Below, piece after piece: positions 1 through 8,721 of a stretch of 31,764 nucleotides of DNA (within the stretch, counting starts at the first letter, position 1; each line of letters opens with the position of its first letter). The position numbers and the translations under genes were made by a program. Origin of the DNA: Nitrospinota bacterium (GTDB lineage Bacteria; Nitrospirota; Thermodesulfovibrionia; Thermodesulfovibrionales; UBA1546); the NCBI GenBank assembly GCA_018896985.1, contig JAHILQ010000287.1:1-31764 (forward strand), written 5' to 3'. The notes beneath the pieces were generated by a model. It did not search any database, had not been told where the DNA came from, and saw only the letters and a list, made by a program, of their open reading frames with translations.

Positions 1-539
1 TCAAAGAAGGAGGACTGGCTGAGTTCTGCTATCCTTCTTGCTCTGTCTAAGGCATTCTGGCGGAGTTCCTGTCGTACGTCATCTGTAAGATTCGGAATCC
101 TTTCATAATCCTCGACAGTTCGAGAATACGTCTCGAAAAAACTTGTGATAACTGATTCAACGATGGCGTTGAGTTTCCCGGTCAAGGTGACAAGTGTCGT
201 TGTCACAAAGGCAGAACCTCTGATTTTCAAATCGGCCTTGTGGGTGTCAACATAGACAACGATGCAAGACGCCAACCCGTCAATAAGTTCTCTCCTGGCA
301 CGGACTGCGCTTGCTTTGGCATCCTCAATTGTCCTTTTCAGTTCCCGAGCACCGGGGGATGTTATTAAATCAAACAAAGCCGGCTCCGGTCCGAAGCCTG
401 CACTTTTCACCTGATCAATCTTGGCAAGAAGTTCCTCGACTGTGAAACTCATCTGCTGTGTTTGTGCAGGAAGGTGACTTTTTGTTGTAACGCTCCCCGT
501 ATTACCCGTTGTTGGCAGGTTAAAATTTGTTTTAGACAT
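1..539 (-). CDS. hypothetical protein, 3' end beyond the window edge
   Basis: I do not recognise this protein. About 179 codons are visible and no stop is reached before the left edge. The first ~30 residues are polar and rich in Thr, Gln and Asn, so probably unstructured. The rest is mostly helical and amphipathic, with charged stretches around residues 60-85 and 140-175 and one more hydrophobic, beta-like segment around 92-125. No signal peptide or clear membrane span was seen. The ATG overlaps the stop of the upstream membrane coiled-coil gene by 8 bp and sits behind a strong AAAGGAGG site inside that gene, so the two are translationally coupled. It therefore belongs to the same putative sigma-54 operon and is likely a cytoplasmic partner of that protein. 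Function is unknown. Confidence 0.75.
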   Translation of the reverse strand, partial: MSKTNFNLPTTGNTGSVTTKSHLPAQTQQMSFTVEELLAKIDQVKSAGFGPEPALFDLITSPGARELKRTIEDAKASAVRARRELIDGLASCIVVYVDTHKADLKIRGSAFVTTTLVTLTGKLNAIVESVITSFFETYSRTVEDYERIPNLTDDVRQELRQNALDRARRIAELSQSSFF

Positions 540-1692
540 GGCTCATTTCCTCCTTTACTGTTAGTTGCTGGTTTAATAAGTTATTAAGCTCATTGAGCAT
601 GTAGCTCTTTGAGTTCTCCTCTAACTTGCTCAATGCGATCTGCTCCTGAAGTCCCTTTACTTCGTTTATTATTTGTCTGATAAGCGAGGTATGAAGATTC
701 AGGGCGTCGTTTTCATTAAGGATCTTTTTGGAAGCCTTGAGAGCCGAAAGATAGGCATCCAAAGAAGGAACCAATAACTTTACATAATTGAAGTGCATGT
801 TTTCAGGAAGTGAGGCGGCATTGCGGAGATGTTCTTTCAAGTCAAATGATGAAAGCACTCCGGCATCTGCATTTGAATTTTTCGGCAATATGAAAGCGAC
901 CCCTAAAATACTTATTGGGAAAAGACTGACAAAAGCGGCTGCAAATCCGCCTTTGTAGGTGAAAACCTCTTTTACAATAAACTCGAGCTCCGATTTGTAT
1001 TTCAAACCCTTGTTTTCATCTTTGATGTAGGCTTCCAACTCACTTTGCTTCTTTTTAAGGTCATCATCAAGCACTCTCTTTTGCTTAATTAAATCATCTA
1101 TCTCTCGCTCACGTTTCTCGCGGAATCTTTCTTTGTTCTGTATCTCTACTCTTATGGGTTCTTTGTTTACAGAAATTTTCTCTTTACTCATCCGAGCCAA
1201 CCATTTGTCAATAGCGATGTCATTGCTGTCCCTGTCACGCCTGATTTTGTTTAATTCAGCAGAAACTGTTGCGGCTTGTTCTTTTAGCCCTGATACCGTA
1301 TTTCTCAGAGACTCAACAGATTCAGTTCTTGCGATGTCAACTGTATTTTTCATGGTCTGAAAATCTTTAATTCGGATGTCATAATATACGGATGTAACAG
1401 CAAATGCCTGACATGCTAAAAAGATGATGAGAATGAGATACCTATTAATATGATGCTTCATCGCCCAGAACGAACAGGCAAGTTGAATGCTGGCGAATTC
1501 AAAACAGACTAAAAAAACCGGAAGCATAAAGTTGTGAGCGTCCCCGAGAGGAATCATCAGCATCAGAGTTTCCGTTGACGACGGACTCGCAATGCTTTTG
1601 AGGAAGTTCACAGCAAACGGCAAAACTACAGCAGTATAAGAGACTGTAAAAACCGCTCTCCAGAAAAAATTGCTTAGCTTTCCTAATTGCAT
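532..1692 (-). CDS. membrane protein with long cytoplasmic or periplasmic coiled coil
   Basis: A 386-residue protein of unknown function. I chose the ATG at 1692, not an in-frame start 51 bp upstream, because AAAGGAGG lies just 5' of it. Predicted membrane spans are near residues 11-31, 56-77, 84-104 and 247-270. Between the third and fourth is a highly charged region (about 110-245) rich in Lys, Glu and Arg with heptad-like spacing, a probable coiled coil. The C-terminal ~115 residues are soluble and helical. It is the first gene after the sigma-54 type promoter and palindromes at 1731-1843 and is coupled to the next gene by an 8-bp overlap. It is a likely output of the adjacent kinase/regulator pair. 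An envelope-stress or pore-forming effector role is possible but only inferred. Confidence 0.8.
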   Translation of the reverse strand: MQLGKLSNFFWRAVFTVSYTAVVLPFAVNFLKSIASPSSTETLMLMIPLGDAHNFMLPVFLVCFEFASIQLACSFWAMKHHINRYLILIIFLACQAFAVTSVYYDIRIKDFQTMKNTVDIARTESVESLRNTVSGLKEQAATVSAELNKIRRDRDSNDIAIDKWLARMSKEKISVNKEPIRVEIQNKERFREKREREIDDLIKQKRVLDDDLKKKQSELEAYIKDENKGLKYKSELEFIVKEVFTYKGGFAAAFVSLFPISILGVAFILPKNSNADAGVLSSFDLKEHLRNAASLPENMHFNYVKLLVPSLDAYLSALKASKKILNENDALNLHTSLIRQIINEVKGLQEQIALSKLEENSKSYMLNELNNLLNQQLTVKEEMSHV

Positions 1693-1730
1693 ATTCCCTC
1701 CTCCTTTCTTTTTTGCCTTTACGCTACATA

Positions 1731-1747
1731 TAGAAAGAAACATGCCA
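1731..1747 (-). promoter_or_regulatory. putative sigma-54 promoter of the membrane coiled-coil operon
   Basis: On the minus strand the sequence reads TGGCATGTTTCTTTCT. This has the -24 GG and ten bases to the -12 element, but reads TC where the consensus has GC. The predicted start of transcription is near 1721, 29 nt before the ATG at 1692. The weaker -12 box is offset by position: the paired palindromes at 1811-1843 lie at the same distances as those upstream of the kinase promoter. Confidence 0.55.
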
Positions 1748-1762
1748 GTATCTGGGCAATAA

Positions 1763-1787
1763 AAAACCCTGAAAAATTCAGGGTTTT
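1763..1787 (-). terminator. Rho-independent terminator after the response regulator
   Basis: An 11-bp perfect stem (AAAACCCTGAA / TTCAGGGTTTT) with a 3-nt loop is followed on the minus strand by a run of T. It lies between the response-regulator stop (1861) and the next operon, and also between the palindromic upstream sites (1811-1843) and the -24 box (1745). It should end transcription from the kinase/regulator operon and shield the downstream promoter from read-through. Confidence 0.75.
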
Positions 1788-1810
1788 CATTTTCACTCCG
1801 TTTTTAAAAT

Positions 1811-1843
1811 TCTAAAAAATAGATTTTGTATCTAAATTATAGA
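1811..1843. promoter_or_regulatory. paired 13-bp palindromes, putative upstream activator sites
   Basis: Two sites, TCTAAAAAATAGA (1811-1823) and TCTAAATTATAGA (1831-1843), have centres 20 bp apart (two helical turns). They match the consensus TCTAAAWWWTAGA shared with two sites at 8457-8491. Their centres are about 72 and 92 bp upstream of the -24 GG at 1745. This is the geometry expected for enhancer sites of an NtrC-family activator; the likely ligand is the regulator encoded at 1861-3384. Confidence 0.7.
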
Positions 1844-1860
1844 AAGGCAACAAAAAGATG

Positions 1861-3384
1861 TTACTTGTTATTCAAGCCATACTCTTTTATTTTGTTATAG
1901 ACGTTTGCTCTACTAACTTCTGAGGTCTTGGCGACTTTGTCAACATTCCAATTATTTTGCTCAAGCAGGTATCTAAGATGTGCTTTCTCTACATCCTTAT
2001 AGGAACATTGTCCTTTGAATTCTACCATTGATATAATTGATTCTTGAGACAACCATTGCTTAAGATCGTCAGCAGTAATCTTATCTCCAGATGACAAAAC
2101 TACAAATCTTTCTATTATATTTTCAAGTTCTCTTACATTTCCGGGCCAGTCATAATTTGTAAGTGCATTTAAAGCATCAGATGCGATGGAGATAGATTTC
2201 AGGTTTTCTTTATTATATTTATCCAGAAAGTGATTCACAAGCAGAGGGATGTCTTCTCTTCTTTCCCTCAAAGGCGGCAGAAATATTGGGACTACATTTA
2301 AGCGGTAATAAAGGTCTTCTCTGAATCTCCCTGCCTTTATTTCTTCCTGTAAATTCTTATTTGTAGCAGCAATAATACGAACATCAATCTTTATAGGTTT
2401 ATTGCTACCAAGTCTCTCGAATTCCTTTTCCTGTAAGACACGAAGAACCTTAGCTTGAGTGGAAGGACTCATATCTCCTGCCTCGTCAAGGAAAATTGTT
2501 CCGTTTTTAGCATACTCAAATTTACCTATTCTTTCTTTTGCAGCACCTGTGAATGCACCTTTCTCATGACCAAAGAGTTCAGACTCAAGGAGTCCTTCAG
2601 GTATAGAGGCGCAGTTGAATTTTATAAACGGCCCCTTTGCCCTCGGGCTCATATAATGTATCGCCTTTGCAATAAGCTCCTTGCCTGTTCCGCTTTCCCC
2701 GCGCAAAAGCACATTTGCTTTTGAAGGCGCCACGCTGTGAACAGCCCCGAAGACCTCCTGCATCCTGTCTGACTGCCCTATGATGTTTTCTTGACCTTTC
2801 AATTCGTTCTTTTTAGGTTCTATTATTTTCAAGATAGCCTCAAATGTCTTGGAGTACAGTTCGTCTCTTGTTTCTTTCTCATGTTCCTCCTGCCACTTTG
2901 CTAAGGCTTCAGCTTGTATAGGAACTTCACTTTGTGGATAAGGTTTTTCTAGAAAGAAATAATCTTTGTTCTCATCCCATTGAAATTCATTTATGTCTCC
3001 ATTCCTGTAAGGCTTTATATGTTCATTATCATTATAATATGTAACAAGCAGAATGGTTACACACTCCTTAAGATATTTATCCCTGTTTACCTCATCTATT
3101 AACCAAAGACCCCCAAAAAGTTCAGCAAACGCTTCATTGCCATCACAATACGGCGGCATATACGCATCAGCGATAACAAGGAGGTGATAATCGTTTGTTT
3201 TCACATATTCTTTTATGTATTGTAAAGCAGTCTCGGCATCCTCACATTCCTCTACAGAATCCCATGTATTTTTTAATAGGTAATGCCCTTCTTGAGGGTC
3301 GCTCAGATACTCCTTATAGAGCTGTCGCTGTTTTGCATCATCATCAACAATCAAAAGTCCAAACTTTTTTGTATGCTTTTTCAC
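1861..3384 (-). CDS. sigma-54-dependent response regulator (NtrC family)
   Basis: A phosphorylation-controlled activator of sigma-54 RNA polymerase, 507 aa with a GTG start behind AAAGGAGG. An N-terminal receiver (about 8-155) has the acidic pair D14/D15, phosphoacceptor D73 in ADAYMPP, T115 and K147. The AAA+ domain (about 200-440) has Walker A GESGTGKE at 229-236, the sigma-54 contact loop GAFTGA at 276-281, Walker B IFLDEA near 297-302 and arginine fingers near 353-361. A Fis-type helix-turn-helix is at about 478-503. All catalytic and contact residues look intact. It starts 2 bp after the TPR kinase gene, which is surely its cognate sensor. It probably binds the TCTAAAWWWTAGA palindromes upstream of both its own operon and the operon that follows. 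The receiver is somewhat longer than usual, with an acidic insertion near 120-145. Confidence 0.95.
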   Translation of the reverse strand: MKKHTKKFGLLIVDDDAKQRQLYKEYLSDPQEGHYLLKNTWDSVEECEDAETALQYIKEYVKTNDYHLLVIADAYMPPYCDGNEAFAELFGGLWLIDEVNRDKYLKECVTILLVTYYNDNEHIKPYRNGDINEFQWDENKDYFFLEKPYPQSEVPIQAEALAKWQEEHEKETRDELYSKTFEAILKIIEPKKNELKGQENIIGQSDRMQEVFGAVHSVAPSKANVLLRGESGTGKELIAKAIHYMSPRAKGPFIKFNCASIPEGLLESELFGHEKGAFTGAAKERIGKFEYAKNGTIFLDEAGDMSPSTQAKVLRVLQEKEFERLGSNKPIKIDVRIIAATNKNLQEEIKAGRFREDLYYRLNVVPIFLPPLRERREDIPLLVNHFLDKYNKENLKSISIASDALNALTNYDWPGNVRELENIIERFVVLSSGDKITADDLKQWLSQESIISMVEFKGQCSYKDVEKAHLRYLLEQNNWNVDKVAKTSEVSRANVYNKIKEYGLNNK

Positions 3385-3386
3385 TT

Positions 3387-6300
3387 CTATTCCTCCTTTG
3401 GCACAGGCAGTTTAATAATGAACGCAGCACCTGCCCCATTTTCACTTTTGAAAATCTCAAATTCGCCTCTATAGTGGTTTACTATTTGTTGAATTATATT
3501 GAGCCCGATTCCTGTCCCTGTTCTTTGCTTGGAATTTATCATCAAATCTTTTACTTTATAACCGCTTGGCATACCAATACCATTATCAGAAAATAGAATC
3601 TCATAATTTTTCCCTTCTTTATGGAGGGAGATTTTAATTTCAGGCTTAAAGGTAGTATGGCGTAGTTTTTCATCTATTGCCTTATAAGCATTTGAAAGGA
3701 GGTTTCTAATAATATACTCTATATGCTCACGGTAACCCCTGAAAAGAAATATCTTATCCTTTTCAACCTCAAAAGTGGTATTTACCTGCAAATTTCTAAT
3801 TGGGATATGCCTGTATTCCACAACAGTATCTGCTATAGCTTTTATAGCTTTGTCAAGAGAAAAAACCTCCTCTTCTTTCTCTGTTTCTGAGTAACGAAAA
3901 CTTCTTAGAAAAAAGAACCTGTTTCTGAATGTCTCTTTGATATTGCGAATTTTTATTCTCATTTCATCATGAGTAAGTTTAGGATTGATAAGCTTTGGAA
4001 GTTCATGAGGCTCTTTCAGAAATAGGTTAAACTTATTCTTTGCCTTGGATAATAAAGTCCCTACTTGAGAGAGCAAGTGGCTTACAATCTTTTCCTGAAT
4101 ATTCAATTCTTCCAGTCTAATGTCCCTTTCTATATATTTGTAAACTTCACTAATCCTGGCAGGCGGCAATGGATAGCAGCTTTCAAGAAAATTCAGAATA
4201 TCGTTAAATTTAAAAGGCTCTAAAAATCTCTCTTTTCTCTCAAAGGGGATCCCTATGCTAAACCCATCGGCATGAGATTTAAAAGATACCTTTACACCCT
4301 TGTTATATAGTTCAGGATATTTTTTCTGAAAAATACCTTTAATATCTGAAATTATTATCGCCCGCTCCTCTTGTGAATCTTGAAATTCTGCAATAACTGA
4401 TAAGGAAACAATCTGTCTATCATGTTCCGCAATAAGTTTATACAATCCGCTGATGCCTGATTTCTTAGGAGTATCAATAATTTCAAAAATGAAATCATCA
4501 ACTTTTTTCCATGCAGTTTGTGAGACATAAACATCTTTAATCTCTGGTATATTTGCGATTAAGGTGATATTTTCGCCAAGGCGATTAAGATAAGTTCTTT
4601 GTTTCTCTCTGAGTATCCCGTAGATATCTACTGTCTCAGTGAAAGAAAATGAGATGTCATCCAATTTATCCTTAAGGTATGGAAGTTTTTGCTTTATTAA
4701 AGGAGCAGTTTGAAAAACACTATCAGACTTTTCTTCATCCAATGCCCAGACCAAATCCTCTAACTCTCTGATTTCAATGTAAGTTTTATCTCCCAAGAAC
4801 TCCAAATATGAAAGCATCTCCGAGCCTAAAAATTCCGATAAATATTCCACAGCATCCCCCTGTGCTTTCCTTTTTTTATAGGCTGGCATCAAGATTAGTT
4901 CAACAGCTTCTTTTATAAGGGTCTGCAACTCTCCCAAGCTGGCTGATTGGTAGCATCTGAAGATTATATGCTTCATTAAATACTGGCAGATAGTCTTTCG
5001 GATACCTTTACTTTGATTTTCTGAGAAGACATTTTTAAATTTATCCACAATGTGTTGCGAAAAAATGTTTTCGCCTTTGGCTATTTCAACAATTTCTTTC
5101 GCTATAAAAGAATGGGTAAAAGTGTCTAAATGTTCAATTAATTGACTTTTGCCTGAAAGTATTTTTGCAATCGTATCATCATAGTGTTTTGCCCAGAGAT
5201 AAAGAAGCTCTTTTATAACCTTGCAATCAATGTCTTTATGACTTATGTGGGACTTAGAACCAATATCTGATTTTAAAATGCCTATAAGACATTGTTTAGC
5301 TTTATAAATGTATCCATTTGTCAGAGGCTCCAGAAGATAGGATTTTGCAAGCCCATAGAGTGTGAATCTATTATCAGGCTGTTGATTAAGAATGGACTCA
5401 TAGCACTTAGTTGCCTTTTGCTTTATTTCTGCCTTTTCAGGTTCTGTTAATGTTGACTCCTTTGCCCATTCACGATAGGTTGCACCTATCTGGTCTAATG
5501 CATCTACTCTGCCATTAGAGGCTTTATAAGATCTTTCAAAATATTCAATTGCCTTAAGGAACTCCTTTTTACGCTTGAAGATTTTTCCCAGAAGAAAGAG
5601 TGCATGCGAGTCCTCCCCTTCAATTCTAATTATCCTATTTGCAACTTTTTCAGCATCATCAAATCTGTTCTCTGCAAAAAATATATTAGCTTCTGTCTGG
5701 AGATAGACCCTGTCATTTTGGAGGTTATACTTTCTACATCTTAATAACCTTCGGACATACCCATGGGCCCTTGAATAATAGCCATTCGTTGAATAATGAT
5801 TAGCAAGATAGTGCATCTCATACCGGAAGGTGTATATAGCTTCCTGAATTTTCTCTTCCTTATCTACATCAATTTCTTCTGTAAAGATTTCATCAGGGAT
5901 TGCCTTTTCTATAAAGTCTTCCATCTCTTTAACACAATTTAATTTAATGTGATAATGGCGATATAATCTTTTTCCACTGATAAGCTCCGCAATGGCTCTG
6001 AGATTCCTTAATCTTAAGTAAGGTTCAAGAGAGTCTAATGCATTGATTTTCTGTCGTGTCTTTATAGCTGAATCATATTGCTTCAGGTTTTCATAGATTT
6101 TGGCTGACTTCTCATAATAGTCATAGCTTTCAGGTTTATAAACGCTCTTAGGTAAGAACTTAAATGCCTTATTTGCATGTTGTTCGTCCTGTATACTAAT
6201 ATAGCGGGTTACAATTTCTGTAGCCAGATCAGGAGATGGAGATTTTTCGTATTGGCTTTCAAGTTCACTAACCCTTTCAATTAAAAATTGAGTTGGGACT

Positions 6301-8351
6301 ATCCCTGTATTTTTTCCAATTCTATCGTATATTTCAGTTTGCTCGGGTTTAATTCTAAGAGAGTTGTAATAGGCATCAATAGCAGGGCCTTTATCTTTAA
6401 GCTTCCAGTATAAATCCCCTAACCACTTATAATGTCCATCGGATTTTTCATCGCCTACTATCTCTATCATTTTCTTGACGAGTTCTACAGATTTACTATA
6501 CTGTTCTTTCAATTCGTGCCATTTTGCTATTCTCTGTAGAGATGAAAGTGCTGTAGGATCTATAGCAAGCGCCTTCTCATAATACTCAAATGCGGTAGAA
6601 TCATTATTTAGGGATAGATAACAATCACCTAACCGGCAATAATCCCACACCAATTTCGTTGATAGTTCTATCTTCTTTCCTAACCATTTAATAGCCTCCT
6701 GATAATCTTCAGACTCTTCTTTTAACATCAAAAGCGATATGAGGTGATCAAGTGATCTCAAGCTATCGGGCTGCCGTTCTGTAACAATGTATCTAAAGAT
6801 TTTAATTGCCTCTTCAACATTGCCCTTTTCTTCGTATAGAATTCCGAGACGGAAATATTGAAAGTCCAAATCCCCTAATCTAATCTCAATCATCTTTTTC
6901 TGCCATTCAATGGTGTCTTCATAATAGCCATGTTTTCTGTGGAGGTGAATGAGTTTGTCGTAGGCAGCAGGGTCGCTTTTACTAATCTTCAGGCATTCCA
7001 GATACCACACCTTAGCGCTCAAAAACTCTCCCATCGCATCATGAACATTGCCAAGACCTAAAGCAGCCTGATATTTTTTGGTGTCTGATTTCTCAAAAAG
7101 AATCTCATATTCCTTAATTGCAGATTTATAGTCGCTGCGGAAAAAGTAACATTCGGCTAATCGTTCAACATCCCAATCAAGGTATTTTTTATTAGTATAA
7201 ACCACATCTCCAAGAGCCTTAAAAAGTTCAATGCCTCTTTGATAATCCTCAGATGATGGCTGCTTTTTCTCTCTTTTAAGATTCCCCCTCAAATGATAAG
7301 CATCTGCAAGTGAACTATAAAATTTCGGTCCATTCCTGTCCTGTGGTTTGGTGTTTTTGATTGCTTCTTCACCCAGTAAAATGGCTTTTTCTATATATGC
7401 TTCATAATTCTCATAGTATTTCTTCGCATCATCAAGCAAGTGAAGATTCTGTTCTTTCGCAGCATTGAGGTCGTTCGCCATATCATAAAAGTTAGTAAAA
7501 TTATTGATGTCAGCTTCGCCTCTTTTTATAGATAGAATTTCAGAACACTTTATCCTTAGCAGTGTGCATTCATTTGAGAGTTCAGTCTCTCCCCTTTTTT
7601 TGCGGAATTCTTTGCTAGCGTTTGCCATGGATTTCCTTATTACTCCGTCGAAATATCCTGCATCAGCTTTGATTTGTTTGTCCTTAACCAATTGCCTCAT
7701 TCCATCTAACAAGCTATCTATCAAATCTCTTAAACGGAATAAAATCTCTGCATTATCCATGATTCTTGAGGCTAAATGTTGTGCATCGTTTCCAGTTAAA
7801 ATTTTAAGTTGTTCATAAATAACTTTAATTTCTATCGTTTTGAGTTGCTGGTCAATTATTTCCTTGTAATTGGCATTTTCCGTAAGAGCTTGAAAAACAA
7901 AGGCTGCCCTTTCTACTGGATTTTTAAATTGTTTCTCAGCGAGATGGCGATAGAAGTTACCAATTTTTTCTATAATAACTGGTGTATCCGTAGAAAAATG
8001 CAATGCCATTTTTATACATTCATCTGCTTTTTCGGGGTGTTCTATGTGTTCATAAAAATAAGCTGTATGTATTAGAATATAGTTTTTATCTGCGGCATTT
8101 TGCTGAAGGAGAGATTCAAAAATCGTAAGTCCTATTCCAAGAGATGAAACCTCACGGGTAGACTCAAATGTCCTCATAAAAAATCTTCTAATAGATTTTA
8201 AGAAGTCAAACTCATTATTCTCATACCACCGATTTTTTCTATATTCTTTATGCCAGGATTGAAATTTAGCGAAAGTTTCAGGCGGCAGTCTTTCTTCCAG
8301 AATTTTCTCTATATTCGGGAAACTCATATATTTATTTGGATAGTCAGCCAT
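3387..8351 (-). CDS. giant TPR-repeat sensor histidine kinase
   Basis: A very large soluble protein, 1654 aa from the chosen ATG. An in-frame start 15 bp upstream would lie almost on the predicted sigma-54 transcription start, so I prefer 8351 with GGTGA before it. Residues ~1-1000 are dominated by tetratricopeptide repeats, with many copies of the A..Y..AL pattern. A helical linker follows, and the C-terminus is a GHKL ATPase: N box NLLSNAYKAI (near 1550), G1 DNGIGMP (near 1589) and G2 GTGIGL (near 1612). No membrane span or signal peptide is evident, so it likely senses a cytoplasmic partner through the TPR array. I could not find a canonical H-box of the SHELRTPL type. The region around the ERDIRLEE...IVSHLLSQVG stretch holds a candidate histidine. 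It is encoded directly before the sigma-54 regulator, its probable phosphotransfer partner. Confidence 0.88.
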   Translation of the reverse strand: MADYPNKYMSFPNIEKILEERLPPETFAKFQSWHKEYRKNRWYENNEFDFLKSIRRFFMRTFESTREVSSLGIGLTIFESLLQQNAADKNYILIHTAYFYEHIEHPEKADECIKMALHFSTDTPVIIEKIGNFYRHLAEKQFKNPVERAAFVFQALTENANYKEIIDQQLKTIEIKVIYEQLKILTGNDAQHLASRIMDNAEILFRLRDLIDSLLDGMRQLVKDKQIKADAGYFDGVIRKSMANASKEFRKKRGETELSNECTLLRIKCSEILSIKRGEADINNFTNFYDMANDLNAAKEQNLHLLDDAKKYYENYEAYIEKAILLGEEAIKNTKPQDRNGPKFYSSLADAYHLRGNLKREKKQPSSEDYQRGIELFKALGDVVYTNKKYLDWDVERLAECYFFRSDYKSAIKEYEILFEKSDTKKYQAALGLGNVHDAMGEFLSAKVWYLECLKISKSDPAAYDKLIHLHRKHGYYEDTIEWQKKMIEIRLGDLDFQYFRLGILYEEKGNVEEAIKIFRYIVTERQPDSLRSLDHLISLLMLKEESEDYQEAIKWLGKKIELSTKLVWDYCRLGDCYLSLNNDSTAFEYYEKALAIDPTALSSLQRIAKWHELKEQYSKSVELVKKMIEIVGDEKSDGHYKWLGDLYWKLKDKGPAIDAYYNSLRIKPEQTEIYDRIGKNTGIVPTQFLIERVSELESQYEKSPSPDLATEIVTRYISIQDEQHANKAFKFLPKSVYKPESYDYYEKSAKIYENLKQYDSAIKTRQKINALDSLEPYLRLRNLRAIAELISGKRLYRHYHIKLNCVKEMEDFIEKAIPDEIFTEEIDVDKEEKIQEAIYTFRYEMHYLANHYSTNGYYSRAHGYVRRLLRCRKYNLQNDRVYLQTEANIFFAENRFDDAEKVANRIIRIEGEDSHALFLLGKIFKRKKEFLKAIEYFERSYKASNGRVDALDQIGATYREWAKESTLTEPEKAEIKQKATKCYESILNQQPDNRFTLYGLAKSYLLEPLTNGYIYKAKQCLIGILKSDIGSKSHISHKDIDCKVIKELLYLWAKHYDDTIAKILSGKSQLIEHLDTFTHSFIAKEIVEIAKGENIFSQHIVDKFKNVFSENQSKGIRKTICQYLMKHIIFRCYQSASLGELQTLIKEAVELILMPAYKKRKAQGDAVEYLSEFLGSEMLSYLEFLGDKTYIEIRELEDLVWALDEEKSDSVFQTAPLIKQKLPYLKDKLDDISFSFTETVDIYGILREKQRTYLNRLGENITLIANIPEIKDVYVSQTAWKKVDDFIFEIIDTPKKSGISGLYKLIAEHDRQIVSLSVIAEFQDSQEERAIIISDIKGIFQKKYPELYNKGVKVSFKSHADGFSIGIPFERKERFLEPFKFNDILNFLESCYPLPPARISEVYKYIERDIRLEELNIQEKIVSHLLSQVGTLLSKAKNKFNLFLKEPHELPKLINPKLTHDEMRIKIRNIKETFRNRFFFLRSFRYSETEKEEEVFSLDKAIKAIADTVVEYRHIPIRNLQVNTTFEVEKDKIFLFRGYREHIEYIIRNLLSNAYKAIDEKLRHTTFKPEIKISLHKEGKNYEILFSDNGIGMPSGYKVKDLMINSKQRTGTGIGLNIIQQIVNHYRGEFEIFKSENGAGAAFIIKLPVPKEE

Positions 8352-8379
8352 AAATAAAGTCACCACATTAATATATTAA

Positions 8380-8394
8380 GCAAATCTAATGCCA
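8380..8394 (-). promoter_or_regulatory. sigma-54 promoter of the kinase/regulator operon
   Basis: The minus strand reads TGGCATTAGATTTGCTT. GG and GC are separated by exactly ten bases and both flanking consensus bases are present (TGGCA, TTGC). The predicted transcription start is near 8368, 17 nt before the ATG at 8351. Paired palindromes lie 71 and 92 bp upstream of the GG. Together with the regulator in the same operon this indicates positive autoregulation. Confidence 0.8.
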
Positions 8395-8456
8395 GCATCC
8401 AGAAATAAAGAACTCTATGAAATATAAGGGTTTTAGATTTATCATTTGTGGAAATT

Positions 8457-8491
8457 TCTAAATATTAGATTTTCTGGTCTAAATTTTAGAC
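8457..8491. promoter_or_regulatory. paired 13-bp palindromes, putative upstream activator sites
   Basis: TCTAAATATTAGA (8457-8469) and TCTAAATTTTAGA (8478-8490, extended by flanking G/C to 8477-8491) have centres 21 bp apart. Their centres lie about 95 and 116 bp upstream of the predicted transcription start at 8368. The second operon has the same arrangement at 1811-1843 (96 and 116 bp). Confidence 0.75.
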
Positions 8492-8540
8492 TTTATTTTT
8501 CTATCTGTAAAAGACCTTACTCAACTCATTTAAGCCTTCT

Positions 8541-8672
8541 TTAACCCCTATAAACCCACTCAACCATTACCACCAACATCTCCTTTTCCTTCTCAAGTGC
8601 GTGCTTTAAGGCTTTAGCACACATTTTACCGCAGGTCATAACCATAAGGTCTTCGACGAGATAAGTTCCATA
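8541..8672 (-). pseudogene. unidentified C-terminal coding remnant in a gene-poor stretch
   Basis: The 370 bp between the kinase upstream sites and the HepT gene hold no intact gene. Within it an open frame of 43 codons ends in TAA at 8541. The translated end is helical and charged (motifs such as ALKHALEKEKEM) and could be the tail of a lost gene. It begins inside the octamer repeats at 8665-8712 and has no ribosome site. I cannot assign it to a family. Confidence 0.25.
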
Positions 8673-8712
8673 GTCCCAAAGTCCAAAAGTGCCATAGAGC
8701 AGAAGTGCAAAA
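8665..8712. repeat. degenerate 8-bp tandem repeat (6 units)
   Basis: The plus strand can be cut into six consecutive 8-mers (GTTCCATA, GTCCCAAA, GTCCAAAA, GTGCCATA, GAGCAGAA, GTGCAAAA) sharing GTNCCAWA character. A related block is at 30824-30871, also beside a nucleotidyltransferase/HEPN locus and also including GTGCCATA and GCAGAAGTG. Confidence 0.5.
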
Positions 8713-8721
8713 TCCGTCTTT

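Noticed and set aside
1693..1743. Upstream start for the membrane coiled-coil gene at 1743
   Set aside because: It lies upstream of the predicted transcription start (1721), and the strong AAAGGAGG site serves the ATG at 1692.
2455..2724. Plus-strand open frames opposite the response regulator, kinase, smc and other genes
   Set aside because: They lie antisense to genes with clear conserved motifs, have no ribosome sites and show no family-like pattern, so I treated them as shadows.
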